From an uncultured Acinetobacter sp. (GTDB lineage Bacteria > Pseudomonadota > Gammaproteobacteria > Pseudomonadales > Moraxellaceae): 64,000 nt of DNA. The notes below the pieces were generated by a model, which was given only the letters and a program-made list of their open reading frames with translations, did not search any database and was not told the DNA's origin. Position numbers and translations under genes: made by a program. The stretch covers positions 5,833 through 69,832 of the forward strand of contig NZ_CALUDM010000002.1 of NCBI RefSeq assembly GCF_943914805.1, read 5' to 3'. Position 1 is the first letter of the stretch. Each line of letters starts with the position of its first letter. Of the stretch, positions 26,191 through 34,967 are shown piece after piece.

Positions 26191-26841
26191 ATGCGTACTC
26201 GTGCCAAAATCTGTGGAATTACCCGCCCACAAGATATTCAAGCCGCTGTTGAAGCAGGTGCAGATGCAATTGGTCTAGTGTTTTATGAACCTAGCCCGCG
26301 CAATGTATCGATTGAATTGGCAAAACAGTTGGCGCACATGATTCCACCTTATGTCAATATTGTCGGACTCTTTGTAAATGCCAGCGCAGAAGAGATTGCG
26401 CAAGTTTTACAAGATGTTCCTTTAGATGTGATTCAGTTTCATGGTGATGAAACTGCTGAACAATGCCAGCAGATTGCACAATATAATAAACGTCGTTGGT
26501 ATAAAGCGATTCAGATCAAACCTGATTTAGACAATTCAGAAATCATTACGACAATTCGGCAATATCAACAGGTTGGTGCGAGTGCTATGCTCTTAGACGC
26601 ATGGCATCCTGAACTTAAAGGTGGAACTGGACACAGCTTTGACTGGTCACAATTTCCCAAACTGGATATTCCTTTAATTTTGGCAGGTGGTTTAAAACCT
26701 GAAAATATTGAAGAAGCGATACAAACGACTCAAGCGTATGCGGTTGATGTCAGCGGAGGCGTAGAATCCGCAAAAGGTATTAAAGACCAACAACTCATTG
26801 AAAAATTTATGCAAGGAGTCCAACGTGGATCAGCAAAGTAA
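26191..26841 (+). CDS. trpF: Phosphoribosylanthranilate isomerase
   Basis: The third step of tryptophan synthesis: isomerises phosphoribosylanthranilate to CdRP. A 216-residue TIM barrel. KICGITRPQDI contains the catalytic Cys; GLVFYEPSPRNVS, VQFHGDE and the C-terminal LILAGGLKPENI and VDVSGGVES (catalytic Asp and phosphate binding) are all present. ATG 26191 is chosen because AAGAG lies eight bases upstream; an ATG at 26185 and a GTG at 26161 are less likely. It overlaps trpB by 17 bases, so the two are translationally coupled. Confidence 0.96.
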   Translation: MRTRAKICGITRPQDIQAAVEAGADAIGLVFYEPSPRNVSIELAKQLAHMIPPYVNIVGLFVNASAEEIAQVLQDVPLDVIQFHGDETAEQCQQIAQYNKRRWYKAIQIKPDLDNSEIITTIRQYQQVGASAMLLDAWHPELKGGTGHSFDWSQFPKLDIPLILAGGLKPENIEEAIQTTQAYAVDVSGGVESAKGIKDQQLIEKFMQGVQRGSAK

Positions 26842-28078
26842 TCAACAAGATAATTTACAAGATCAAGTGATTGACTATACCCAATTTCCAGATCAAAACG
26901 GACATTTCGGTATCCATGGCGGACGTTTTGTGTCAGAAACTCTTATGGCTGCTTTAGAGGATCTAGAAAAACTCTATTTCCGTATGAAAGATGATGCTCA
27001 GTTTTTGGCAGAATTCGACCGTGATCTTGCCTACTATGTAGGTCGTCCTAGTCCTTTATATTATGCTGAGCGATGGTCAAAAGAGTTGGGTGGTGCGCAA
27101 ATTTACTTAAAACGTGAAGATCTGAATCATACAGGCTCGCATAAAGTGAATAACACCATTGGTCAAGCTTTATTGGCAAAATTGTCAGGTAAAAAACGCA
27201 TTATCGCAGAGACAGGCGCAGGACAACATGGTGTTGCAACTGCAACGATTGCTGCACGTTTAGGTCTGGAATGTGTCGTTTTCATGGGTGCAGAAGATGT
27301 AAAACGTCAAGCTATGAACGTGTATCGTATGCGTTTATTGGGCGCTACGGTTGTTCCTGTGGAAAGTGGCTCTAAAACATTGAAAGATGCCATGAACGAA
27401 GCAATGCGTGATTGGGTGACCAATGTTGATTCAACTTATTATGTGATTGGTACGGTTGCAGGGCCACATCCTTATCCGCAATTGGTACGTGATTTCCAAT
27501 CGATTATTGGTCGTGAAGCACGTAAACAAATTCAGGAACAAGCAGGGCGTTTACCTGATGCCTTGGTAGCATGTGTAGGCGGTGGTTCAAATGCAATGGG
27601 CCTATTCTATCCATTCTTAAATGATCAAGATGTTAAAATGTACGGTGTTGAAGCTGCGGGTTATGGCATTGAAACAGGTAAACATTCGGCACCATTGAAT
27701 GCAGGTCATGTCGGTGTTTTACATGGTAACCGTACTTATTTGATGTCTGATGAACAAGGTCAGATCATTGAAACACATTCGATTTCAGCAGGTCTAGATT
27801 ATCCAGGTGTAGGCCCTGAACATAGCTTCTTAAAAGATATGCATCGTGTTGAATATGTACCAATCAATGACAATGAAGCTTTACAAGGTTTTCGTGATTT
27901 AACCCATATTGAAGGGATTATTCCTGCATTGGAAAGTTCTCATGCGATGGCTTATGTCACTAAACTTGCGCCAACAATGTCTAAGGATCAAATTATTATT
28001 GCGACTGTTTCAGGTCGTGGTGATAAAGATTTGATGACTGTGGCACGTATTGATGGTGTGGAAATGGTTGAGATGTAA
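26825..28078 (+). CDS. trpB: Tryptophan synthase beta chain
   Basis: Joins indole and serine to make tryptophan with PLP. 417 residues. K107 in HTGSHKVNN binds PLP, GGGSNAMG binds its phosphate, and RPSPLYYAERWSKELG, IIAETGAGQHG and FRDLTHIEGIIPALESSHA are standard TrpB stretches. Start is a GTG at 26825 with AAGGAG six bases upstream inside trpF. A longer frame from 26798 is only trpF in another frame. No trpA follows in this window. Confidence 0.97.
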   Translation: MDQQSNQQDNLQDQVIDYTQFPDQNGHFGIHGGRFVSETLMAALEDLEKLYFRMKDDAQFLAEFDRDLAYYVGRPSPLYYAERWSKELGGAQIYLKREDLNHTGSHKVNNTIGQALLAKLSGKKRIIAETGAGQHGVATATIAARLGLECVVFMGAEDVKRQAMNVYRMRLLGATVVPVESGSKTLKDAMNEAMRDWVTNVDSTYYVIGTVAGPHPYPQLVRDFQSIIGREARKQIQEQAGRLPDALVACVGGGSNAMGLFYPFLNDQDVKMYGVEAAGYGIETGKHSAPLNAGHVGVLHGNRTYLMSDEQGQIIETHSISAGLDYPGVGPEHSFLKDMHRVEYVPINDNEALQGFRDLTHIEGIIPALESSHAMAYVTKLAPTMSKDQIIIATVSGRGDKDLMTVARIDGVEMVEM

Positions 28079-28162
28079 CTGTTTTGGAGGAGTTTTAGAT
28101 TGATATTTTTGAATATCAATAGATATCTTGCAAAAGTCAAAAAATGATCGAAAACTAATATT

Positions 28163-28290
28163 GAGAGTCCCTTCTCTTGCGCCATATATGGCTCAGGGAG
28201 AAGGTTAGGATGAGGGGGATTTATCATATAAATCCTCACCCTCTTGCGCGTAATAACGCTCATCTTTTAAAAGGAGAGGGAACTTCCATT
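28163..28290. repeat. REP/BIME-like inverted repeat pair between trpB and the DUF1543 gene
   Basis: Two imperfect copies of a REP-like unit meet head to head. GGATTTAT (28217-28224) and ATAAATCC (28228-28235) flank CAT at the junction, with GAGGG and CCCTC outside. The left unit has a stem CCTTCTC/GAGAAGG (28170-28176, 28198-28204) around the perfect palindrome GCCATATATGGC. The right unit has the pieces CACCCTCTTGCGCG and GGAGAGGG. This family (TCCTCACCCTCT and its relatives) also appears at 8781 and 55771. Confidence 0.65.
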
Positions 28291-28346
28291 ATAAATAAAT
28301 GTTCATCACAACTCGACTTAAGCAAAAAGTCCAATACATTTAAATG

Positions 28347-28393
28347 AAATCTCTCCTAGCTTCCCTTTAAAAAAAGATGGAAGCCCAAGATTT
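28347..28393. repeat. Third REP-like hairpin in the trpB downstream gap
   Basis: AAATCT (28347-28352) and AGATTT (28388-28393) outside, GCTTCC (28359-28364) and GGAAGC (28379-28384) inside, around an A-rich loop. With the pair at 28163 it fills most of the 400-base gap between trpB and the next gene. Possibly also a processing or termination site. Confidence 0.55.
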
Positions 28394-28484
28394 ATATGGA
28401 TAACAAGTTTTTTATTATCATTCCATCTAAATCATTATTTAAAAAGATTTCTAACCAACAAGATTCAATTGATTGAGCTTAAAA

Positions 28485-28994
28485 ATGTCTAGTTTATTTA
28501 TTGTTATGTTAGGTGGTCGCCATGCACGCGCCAATACTGAAGTCCACGATGTTGTCCTTGCGGTAGGTGATTCACTTGAAGACATTTATCCTCAACTCAA
28601 AAATGCATGGTTTGCTGAGCCGCAAGGTTTACATATTGATGCATGGGCGAAGTTGCAGGGTTTAACATTTGAGAATAAAAATTATCAAATTCATTTTACA
28701 GATGCTCAACCGAATCAAGCAGATCAAAAACTGTGGTTGATCAATCTCGGTGGTTATGATGCACGTGAATTTGGCGAGTTACATCGCTATGTGCTGGTTG
28801 TTGCACAAAATTCTATGGTCGCAAAAGAAAAGGGTAAACAGTATTTTGCAGCGCATTGGCAGAAGCAACATACTGATCGTGTTTTAGAGGTAGATGATTG
28901 TATTGCGATTGATCAAGTGCATGGGCGTTATGTACAGTTGGTTGAGGGTGAATTTGCAGAAGGTATTTGGGAGAATACTTATTTACAGATTTAA
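28485..28994 (+). CDS. DUF1543 domain protein
   Basis: A 169-residue protein of the DUF1543 family, whose function is not known. Typical features: LFIVMLGGRHARANTEVHDVV at the N-terminus, then DIYPQLKNAWFAEPQGLHIDAW, and KLWLINLGGYDAREFGELHRYVLVVA in the second half, which looks like a repeat of the same fold. Soluble, no signal peptide. ATG 28485 is preferred over an in-frame TTG at 28473. It stands alone after the REP-rich gap. Confidence 0.85.
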   Translation: MSSLFIVMLGGRHARANTEVHDVVLAVGDSLEDIYPQLKNAWFAEPQGLHIDAWAKLQGLTFENKNYQIHFTDAQPNQADQKLWLINLGGYDAREFGELHRYVLVVAQNSMVAKEKGKQYFAAHWQKQHTDRVLEVDDCIAIDQVHGRYVQLVEGEFAEGIWENTYLQI

Positions 28995-29109
28995 AATGAA
29001 ATTTTTTTAATTATTCTTTGTTAAAGCAATGGATTGAATGCGATTAAAGAATTAATAAATAAAGGGAAAATACTGGTCAAGAATAAGATTAAAGGAGGAA
29101 ATAATCAGA

Positions 29110-29652
29110 ATGAATGTTCAATTTATTGATGAGCTTGCATTAGATGCCGAAACTAAATTACAAATTGCAGATTTAATGAAGCTTTGCTTTCCAGAAGAAG
29201 ATTTTCATGGCCGGCATTATTTTAAACAACTCCCGCATTATCGATTATTACTTAAAAATCAAAACCAACTGATTGGACAGCTAGGTTTGGATTATCGTGT
29301 CATGACTTTAAACGGTGAACCGATCAATGTACTCGGCGTGATGGAGTTTGCTATTCACCCTAAATATCAAAAGCAAGGTATGGCAAGGCTTTTACTCAAT
29401 GAACTTGATCATTTAGCACAAAGATTTCAGGCAAATATCGATTTTCTATTTCTAGTGGCTGATCAGCATGATTTTTATCGAAAATTTGGTTTTCAATTAA
29501 CTGCTCAACATGCGCGATGGTTAGTTACGGAAGAACATATTAACTATGGCATGAAAGAAGGCTTTTTTGATGCTTGCTTGATGTATAAACAAGTTGGCAC
29601 AAAACCATGGGTTGAAAATGGAAATCTCGATTTTATGGGCTATTGGTATTAA
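29110..29652 (+). CDS. GNAT family N-acetyltransferase
   Basis: A 180-residue acetyl-CoA-dependent transferase. The central motif A is VMEFAIHPKYQKQGMARLLLNELDHL near residues 77-102 (the Q/R-x-x-G-x-A/G signature as QKQGMA), followed by the beta-strand IDFLFLVADQHDFYRKFGFQ typical of motif B. Acceptor unknown. AGGAGG lies upstream with a rather long spacing of 11 bases. A single gene. Confidence 0.85.
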   Translation: MNVQFIDELALDAETKLQIADLMKLCFPEEDFHGRHYFKQLPHYRLLLKNQNQLIGQLGLDYRVMTLNGEPINVLGVMEFAIHPKYQKQGMARLLLNELDHLAQRFQANIDFLFLVADQHDFYRKFGFQLTAQHARWLVTEEHINYGMKEGFFDACLMYKQVGTKPWVENGNLDFMGYWY

Positions 29653-29859
29653 ACTTCTTATCACATAAATGTATAAGCAATGAATAAATACATCAATACA
29701 CGAATAAAAACAGTAATTTTGCTTAAAGCACTGCAAATTCAATCGTTATATGATGCTTATCAATAAAATCGCTATTAAATATGTAAAAAACACATTTAGT
29801 TGCTAGATCAAATCTCGTTATATTGTCCGTCGTTATAATGAAACTACTAGCTGTACGCC

Positions 29860-31503
29860 ATGTATTTATATACTGATTTCGATCAGCAACTGATCAATGA
29901 ACGTGTTGCACAATTCCGTGATCAAACGGAACGTTATTTAGCGGGTAAACTCACTGAAGATGAGTATCGTCCATTACGTCTACAAAATGGTTTATACGTA
30001 CAACGCTATGCGCCAATGTTACGTATCGCTGTACCTTATGGTCTAATGAATTCAAACCAATTGCGTAAAATTGCAGAATTGGCAAAAGAATTTGACCGTG
30101 GTTATGCACACGTTTCTACACGTCAGAATATTCAATTTAACTGGCCTGCTTTGGAAAATGTTCCTGATATGCTTGCAGAACTTGCAACAGTTCAAATGCA
30201 TGCCATTCAAACTTCAGGTAACTGTATCCGTAATACTACAACTGACCAATATGCAGGTGTGGTTGCTGGCGAGATTGCAGACCCACGTCCGACATGCGAA
30301 TTGATTCGTCAATGGTCAACATTCCATCCTGAGTTTGCATTTTTACCACGTAAATTCAAAATTGCAGTTTCTGCACTTGAAGAAACAGATCGTGCTGCAA
30401 CTTCATTCCACGATATTGGCGTTTATATCGTTAAAAATGAAGCGGGTGAAATTGGTTATAAAATTAAAGTCGGTGGGGGCTTAGGTCGTACACCTGTGAT
30501 TGGTAGTTTTATTCGTGAATTCTTACCACGTGAAGATTTGATTGCTTATCTTGAAGCGGTTCTTCGTGTATATAACTTACATGGTCGCCGTGATAACAAA
30601 TATAAAGCACGTATTAAAATTCTTGTTAAAGCATTAACCCCTGAAGTTTTTGCTGAAAAAGTTGAAGCTGAATTTGCACATACCATTCAAACTTTAAAAA
30701 TTCAGCCTGAAATTTTGAAAAAATTGGATGAAGAGTTTACACCATTCGATTATCAAGATTTACCTGATGAAAACTTTGATGCGTTATTTGCAGCACACCC
30801 AAAATTCAAACACTGGTTCAACATCAATACCAATGCACATAAAGTGAAAGGTTATCGTATCGTCACGATTTCACTTAAACGTGCAGGTATTGCACCGGGC
30901 GATATGTCTGTTGAAGAAATGAATTTGATTGCAGATCTTGCTGACAAATATACGTTTGGTGAATTGCGTACTACGCATGAACAAAATATTTCATTGGTTG
31001 ATGTTCCGCAGAAAGATTTATTTGAATTGTGGCAGATCCTTGAAAATAACAACATGGCACGTGCACATATTGGTTTTATTACCGATATTATTTGCTGCCC
31101 TGGTGGTGATTTCTGTTCTTTGGCAAATGCAAAATCAATTCCAATTTCAGAAGCAATCACACGCCGTTTTGATGATTTAGACACAGTCTATAATCTAGGT
31201 CATATCGATTTGAATATTTCAGGTTGTATGAATGCCTGCGGTCATCACCATGTCGGTAATATTGGTATTCTGGGTGTCGATAAAAAAGGCGCTGAATTCT
31301 ATCAAATTACTTTGGGTGGAAATGCAGACCATGATGCATCGATTGGTGACATCTTAGGACCTTCATTTGCAGCAGAAGTTGTACCTGATGTGATTGATGA
31401 AATTTTAAATACTTACCTTGACTTACGTAATGAAGGTGAGGAATTTATCGAAACTTACCGTCGTGTCGGCATTCAACCCTTTAAGGAGCGTGCATATGCT
31501 TAA
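29860..31503 (+). CDS. cysI: Sulfite/nitrite reductase hemoprotein (siroheme, Fe4S4)
   Basis: A 547-residue enzyme that reduces sulfite to sulfide (or nitrite to ammonia) with six electrons. Two ferredoxin-like half-domains plus siroheme domains. Siroheme/cluster Cys motifs: C-x5-C in CCPGGDFCSLANAKS and C-x3-C in ISGCMNACGHHHVGN. HVSTRQNIQFNWP and TSGNCIRNTTTDQYAG are the siroheme-binding stretches. The DUF934 gene overlaps its stop by eight bases, a pairing known in Acinetobacter and Pseudomonas relatives and associated with sulfite reduction. No flavoprotein CysJ is nearby, so ferredoxin or another donor is likely. Confidence 0.93.
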   Translation: MYLYTDFDQQLINERVAQFRDQTERYLAGKLTEDEYRPLRLQNGLYVQRYAPMLRIAVPYGLMNSNQLRKIAELAKEFDRGYAHVSTRQNIQFNWPALENVPDMLAELATVQMHAIQTSGNCIRNTTTDQYAGVVAGEIADPRPTCELIRQWSTFHPEFAFLPRKFKIAVSALEETDRAATSFHDIGVYIVKNEAGEIGYKIKVGGGLGRTPVIGSFIREFLPREDLIAYLEAVLRVYNLHGRRDNKYKARIKILVKALTPEVFAEKVEAEFAHTIQTLKIQPEILKKLDEEFTPFDYQDLPDENFDALFAAHPKFKHWFNINTNAHKVKGYRIVTISLKRAGIAPGDMSVEEMNLIADLADKYTFGELRTTHEQNISLVDVPQKDLFELWQILENNNMARAHIGFITDIICCPGGDFCSLANAKSIPISEAITRRFDDLDTVYNLGHIDLNISGCMNACGHHHVGNIGILGVDKKGAEFYQITLGGNADHDASIGDILGPSFAAEVVPDVIDEILNTYLDLRNEGEEFIETYRRVGIQPFKERAYA

Positions 31504-31981
31504 TCTAGCACTTCAAGTCCTCTCTAAAAATGGCGAAATTGCAGATAATACTTATCAAATGATGAGTGAAGAGGGTATTTTACCGCAAGGTGATGTGGTT
31601 TTACTGGTTGATCAATTAGATCAGATTGCCAATATTTCAGGCAAAAAAGCACTGTATATTACTGTTGATGCTTCACCTGAAGTGAATCAATTTCCATTAG
31701 ACCAACTTGATGCAATCTTTATTGAGTTTGCGGGTTTTAACGATGGTCGTGGTTATTCATTTGCAGCATTGTTACGCCGTCAAGGTTATCAAGGTGAACT
31801 TCGTGCGACAGGTGATATCTTTAAAGATGTTTTAAACTACTTAAAACGTTCTGGCTTTGACACTTTTGTGGTGAAAGAGGGTAAGGATATTGCTGAGGCA
31901 GCTGCGGGCTTAAATGATTTTAAAAATCCGTATCAAGCTTCGACAGGTGTTGCACAGGCACATTATCAAACTGGCGCTTAG
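31496..31981 (+). CDS. DUF934 protein associated with sulfite reduction
   Basis: A 161-residue protein, usually found directly after this class of cysI and thought to assist sulfite reduction; its reaction is unknown. It has VVLLVDQLDQI, FIEFAGFNDGRGYSFAALLRR and ELRATGDIFKDVLNYLKRSGFDTF, all typical of the family. ATG 31496 is chosen: AAGGAG lies seven bases upstream and the overlap with cysI is eight bases. A longer frame from 31418 would only copy cysI in another frame. A terminator follows at 32000. Confidence 0.9.
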   Translation: MLNLALQVLSKNGEIADNTYQMMSEEGILPQGDVVLLVDQLDQIANISGKKALYITVDASPEVNQFPLDQLDAIFIEFAGFNDGRGYSFAALLRRQGYQGELRATGDIFKDVLNYLKRSGFDTFVVKEGKDIAEAAAGLNDFKNPYQASTGVAQAHYQTGA

Positions 31982-31999
31982 TTTTTTAAATAAGCAATG

Positions 32000-32027
32000 A
32001 AAAGCTGGACTTCGGTTCAGCTTTTTT
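32000..32027 (+). terminator. Terminator with TTCG tetraloop after cysI-DUF934
   Basis: AAAAGCTG pairs with CAGCTTTT, with GAC and GTT extending the stem to the stable TTCG loop, and a T-run follows. Confidence 0.9.
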
Positions 32028-32192
32028 GTATTTATATAATTATGCAATTTATTGATTTTAAATGAATTATATATATTATTTATAAAAGAGCATATTGTTT
32101 CCGTGACTATGAAAGTGCCTTATAATTGATAAAGATTTTTCTGCTAATTTATGATATTAGTAAATTAAATCAATAATTAATGATTTCTTTTT

Positions 32193-33650
32193 ATGTGGAA
32201 ATGTTTAAAAAATATTTTTAAATTAACTAATCCATCGCCTGCACTAAATATTAAGCAGAGCGAACAGATTATAACGAATAATCTTTCTGTAGAGTCGAAT
32301 ATACATCAAAGTTACATGGACGTTGATAATATTGATGATTATAGCTACCGCTATTTATGGACTGATAAACAGCTTTCAGATTTTGATATTTCGATTTTAA
32401 AATTAAAAAGTTACGATGGATATTTGAGACAGGAAATGCTGGAAAAATTTCAGCAAAATTTTCAGCCAGCATTGTTTCCGCATGTGCTAAATAGACTCAG
32501 TGATTATGTTCCGATTAATCGCAAATTGGCAACAACACATATTCAAGAGTGGAGTGAGAGAACTGAATTTTCAAAACTCTGTATAGATCATTTTTATGAA
32601 ATTGCTACACTACAAAAACGTGAACGTACAGAAGAGGAGATATTTACATTATTACTTTGTAAAGTTAAAAATGATAAAGCATATTTGGTAGAAACTTTGA
32701 CTCAGCAACAAGGCATTTTATCTCGAATATTATTGGAATTTATCATTAAGTATCAATGGATTGATTCTGATGAATTATTTGAATTATGTCGCAATGCGAA
32801 GGATCAAAAAGTTAGAGCCCATTGGTTGGAGCAAATTATTCAATATGAATCTAATCTAGCATTGATTTTGATCTTAAAGAGTAGTTCATTTCGCGAAGTA
32901 CAGTATCGTCTTTTTGATATTTTATATAAAAGGAATGCGTTAAATACAGAGGATCTTGTTTTGATGTGGCAAAGTTCATTTATCTCTGTGATGGACTATG
33001 CTTCTTTTGCTTTGCGTCAAATCGATTTTGATTTTGAAAGATATTTTACTGAGAACCCAATTAGTGCTTTATTAATTAGTCATCTTCGAATTAGAGCCTA
33101 TCAATGGATTTTGTTGAAGGGGGATATAATAGAATTTTTTAAAATTATTGAGCAGATAGATCAGTCCCTGATTGTAAATTCAGTTTTATTTTTTGCCTTA
33201 AAACAAAAATATATTCAAATCGATCAATATTTGAGTTTTTATCAGAAATCTGGAAGAAAACTGTATTTTTATCAATTGTCAAAGGCAAGAAAATATTTAA
33301 AAAATCAACTGAGTTTAGATGAACTTGATCGATATTTATTGATAATGGTCACGAAGGATGAAGTCAATTTTCAACAAAGATTAAAATTGGTTGAAGGATA
33401 TAATATTGGAGACCAGTTATATTGGTTTATTCAACAAATTCAATATATTCAAACAACTCAAGATCAAAAGTTTTTTGAAAATCACTTACAAGAAAAATTA
33501 ACCCATCTAAAAAATGCGGCATACGGCCTAAAGTGGACAGAACAACAACAATATCAAATGCAAAATTTGCTACCTAGATTTATCTTGTTGTATCCTCAAT
33601 TTTTTGAGGATCTGACTGTTAAAAACCTGTTGAATCCTTATTTAAAATAA
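32193..33650 (+). CDS. Unrecognised 485-residue protein, probably alpha-helical solenoid
   Basis: I do not recognise this gene. No signal peptide or membrane segment. After an N-terminal linker of about 45 residues it is almost all helical, with repeated amphipathic pairs spaced about 30-40 residues and rich in Leu, Ile, Phe and Gln (for example VRAHWLEQIIQYESNLALILIL, SFREVQYRLFDILYKRNAL, RIRAYQWILLKGDIIEFFKII). This resembles a HEAT-type solenoid, possibly a scaffold protein. Lower G+C than its neighbours. No Shine-Dalgarno precedes the ATG; TATAAT at 32121-32126 is a possible -10. It overlaps the convergent rhomboid gene by nine bases at the 3' ends. No function can be assigned. Confidence 0.7.
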   Translation: MWKCLKNIFKLTNPSPALNIKQSEQIITNNLSVESNIHQSYMDVDNIDDYSYRYLWTDKQLSDFDISILKLKSYDGYLRQEMLEKFQQNFQPALFPHVLNRLSDYVPINRKLATTHIQEWSERTEFSKLCIDHFYEIATLQKRERTEEEIFTLLLCKVKNDKAYLVETLTQQQGILSRILLEFIIKYQWIDSDELFELCRNAKDQKVRAHWLEQIIQYESNLALILILKSSSFREVQYRLFDILYKRNALNTEDLVLMWQSSFISVMDYASFALRQIDFDFERYFTENPISALLISHLRIRAYQWILLKGDIIEFFKIIEQIDQSLIVNSVLFFALKQKYIQIDQYLSFYQKSGRKLYFYQLSKARKYLKNQLSLDELDRYLLIMVTKDEVNFQQRLKLVEGYNIGDQLYWFIQQIQYIQTTQDQKFFENHLQEKLTHLKNAAYGLKWTEQQQYQMQNLLPRFILLYPQFFEDLTVKNLLNPYLK

Positions 33651-34259
33651 TGGCGTATTAATAAACTTATAAAAGAAAGCAGTACCAAGAGATGGCGCAA
33701 GGAGCATTGGAAATAAGAAACCATAAACTGCACCAGTGATATGTGCTCGATGGCCAATCAATGGGGAATGCCCTGAGCGAATCGCATACATGCTATAACA
33801 CAGATAAATCGTTCCAAAAATAATGGCAGGAACAGGAATAAAATAGATATAAATCATTCCCCATGGATCAAATAAAATTGCACTAAAAAGTACAGCATTA
33901 ACAGCGCCTGATGCACCTAAACTACGATACGAATTTAAGTTGCGATATTGAATATAACTGGGGATTGCAGCCACAATAATGGCACTACAATAAAATAGTA
34001 CAAAACCCATACCACTCAAATAGTCACGGAAAAACCATTCAATACTTCTTCCGAAGAAGTAAAGTGTGAACATATTAAAGAATAAATGCATACCATCATT
34101 ATGAATGAAACCATGCGTCAGGAAGCGGTCGTATTGCCCCTGTTTAATCGCTGAAATATTAAAAATCAAACGATTCATGATATTACGATGTTGCCAAGCT
34201 GCAATTGAGGTCAAAAGCGTAATGATAATAATCAGAATAGTATGTGTAAGGCCAGTCAT
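33642..34259 (-). CDS. Rhomboid family intramembrane serine protease
   Basis: A 205-residue membrane protease that cleaves substrates within the bilayer. Catalytic Ser in SLGASGAVNAVLF and His in HRAHITGAVYGFLFP; the HxxxN-type motif of the second helix is present as MHLFFNMFTLYFFG. Six hydrophobic segments. ATG 34259 begins MTGLTHTILI; an in-frame codon at 34313 would add 18 residues. Single gene, converging with the unknown solenoid-like gene and overlapping its stop. Substrates unknown. Confidence 0.9.
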   Translation of the reverse strand: MTGLTHTILIIIITLLTSIAAWQHRNIMNRLIFNISAIKQGQYDRFLTHGFIHNDGMHLFFNMFTLYFFGRSIEWFFRDYLSGMGFVLFYCSAIIVAAIPSYIQYRNLNSYRSLGASGAVNAVLFSAILFDPWGMIYIYFIPVPAIIFGTIYLCYSMYAIRSGHSPLIGHRAHITGAVYGFLFPMLLAPSLGTAFFYKFINTPLF

Positions 34260-34344
34260 CTTGTTATAAATTATGTTGAAATATCTGGTGCAATATAACC
34301 TAAGTGATTTCAAATCAATAGGCTATATTGCATGTGAAGAACGT

Positions 34345-34785
34345 TTATTCAGTGATTAACTGGCAGTTGACCATCCATTTCACACCAAATTTATCAGTAA
34401 AAGCACCATATAAAGCGCCCCAAAAGGTTTTATCTAAAGCCATTTCAATGTCACCATTCACTGACAATGCATTGAAAAGACGTCGAGCTTCATCTTCTTC
34501 ATGGAATTCTAAATTAATAGAAATGTAATGGTTGTTGCCTTTGTTGAAAGGAGCACTATTTTGAGCACAAAATTGTTCAGAAGTATCCGACCCCATTAAA
34601 ATCGTAAAATCATTAATAGGTAAAGAAACATGGAGAATATAATCTTTATCTTTTTCAGAAACTTGTGCATCAGGTAGTTCTGAATAACGTTTAATAAAAG
34701 AAAAATCTCCACCAAACACTGACTTATAAAAATTAAAAGCCGCTTCGGTTTCACCCTGAAAATTTAAATAGTGATTCAGTTGCAT
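34345..34785 (-). CDS. VOC-family (PhnB/glyoxalase-like) protein
   Basis: A 146-residue protein with the vicinal-oxygen-chelate fold. It begins MQLNHYLNFQGETEAAFNFYKSVFGG, the standard PhnB-like start, and has YILHVSLPINDFTILMGSDT and a C-terminal ALYGAFTDKFGVKWMVNCQ. Proteins of this form are often annotated as 3-demethylubiquinone methyltransferase-like or PhnB; none has a firm role. Cytoplasmic. Isolated gene; weak ribosome site. Confidence 0.85.
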   Translation of the reverse strand: MQLNHYLNFQGETEAAFNFYKSVFGGDFSFIKRYSELPDAQVSEKDKDYILHVSLPINDFTILMGSDTSEQFCAQNSAPFNKGNNHYISINLEFHEEDEARRLFNALSVNGDIEMALDKTFWGALYGAFTDKFGVKWMVNCQLITE

Positions 34786-34867
34786 GCTAGAAATCCATTT
34801 TGTTGTTTTGAGGAGATTAATCTAGCAGTTTGATGCTTAAAATTTGATGAATATTTTGTAATCGAAA

Positions 34868-34901
34868 ATAAAAAATCCTCCAATCAATGGAGGATTTTTT
34901 A
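34868..34901 (-). terminator. Terminator after the thiolase gene
   Basis: AAAAATCCTCC (34871-34881) and GGAGGATTTTT (34889-34899) flank a seven-base loop, with a T-run on the minus strand. The stop of the thiolase lies at 34968. Confidence 0.9.
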
Positions 34902-34967
34902 TTGCCTGCTTTATTAAAATTAAAAGCTTTAACAAAGATTAGGACGATATTGCTAAGCTATTATAAA

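Noticed and set aside
31418..31495. A longer start for the DUF934 protein
   Set aside because: It would only be the last part of cysI in another frame; ATG 31496 has AAGGAG at a good distance.
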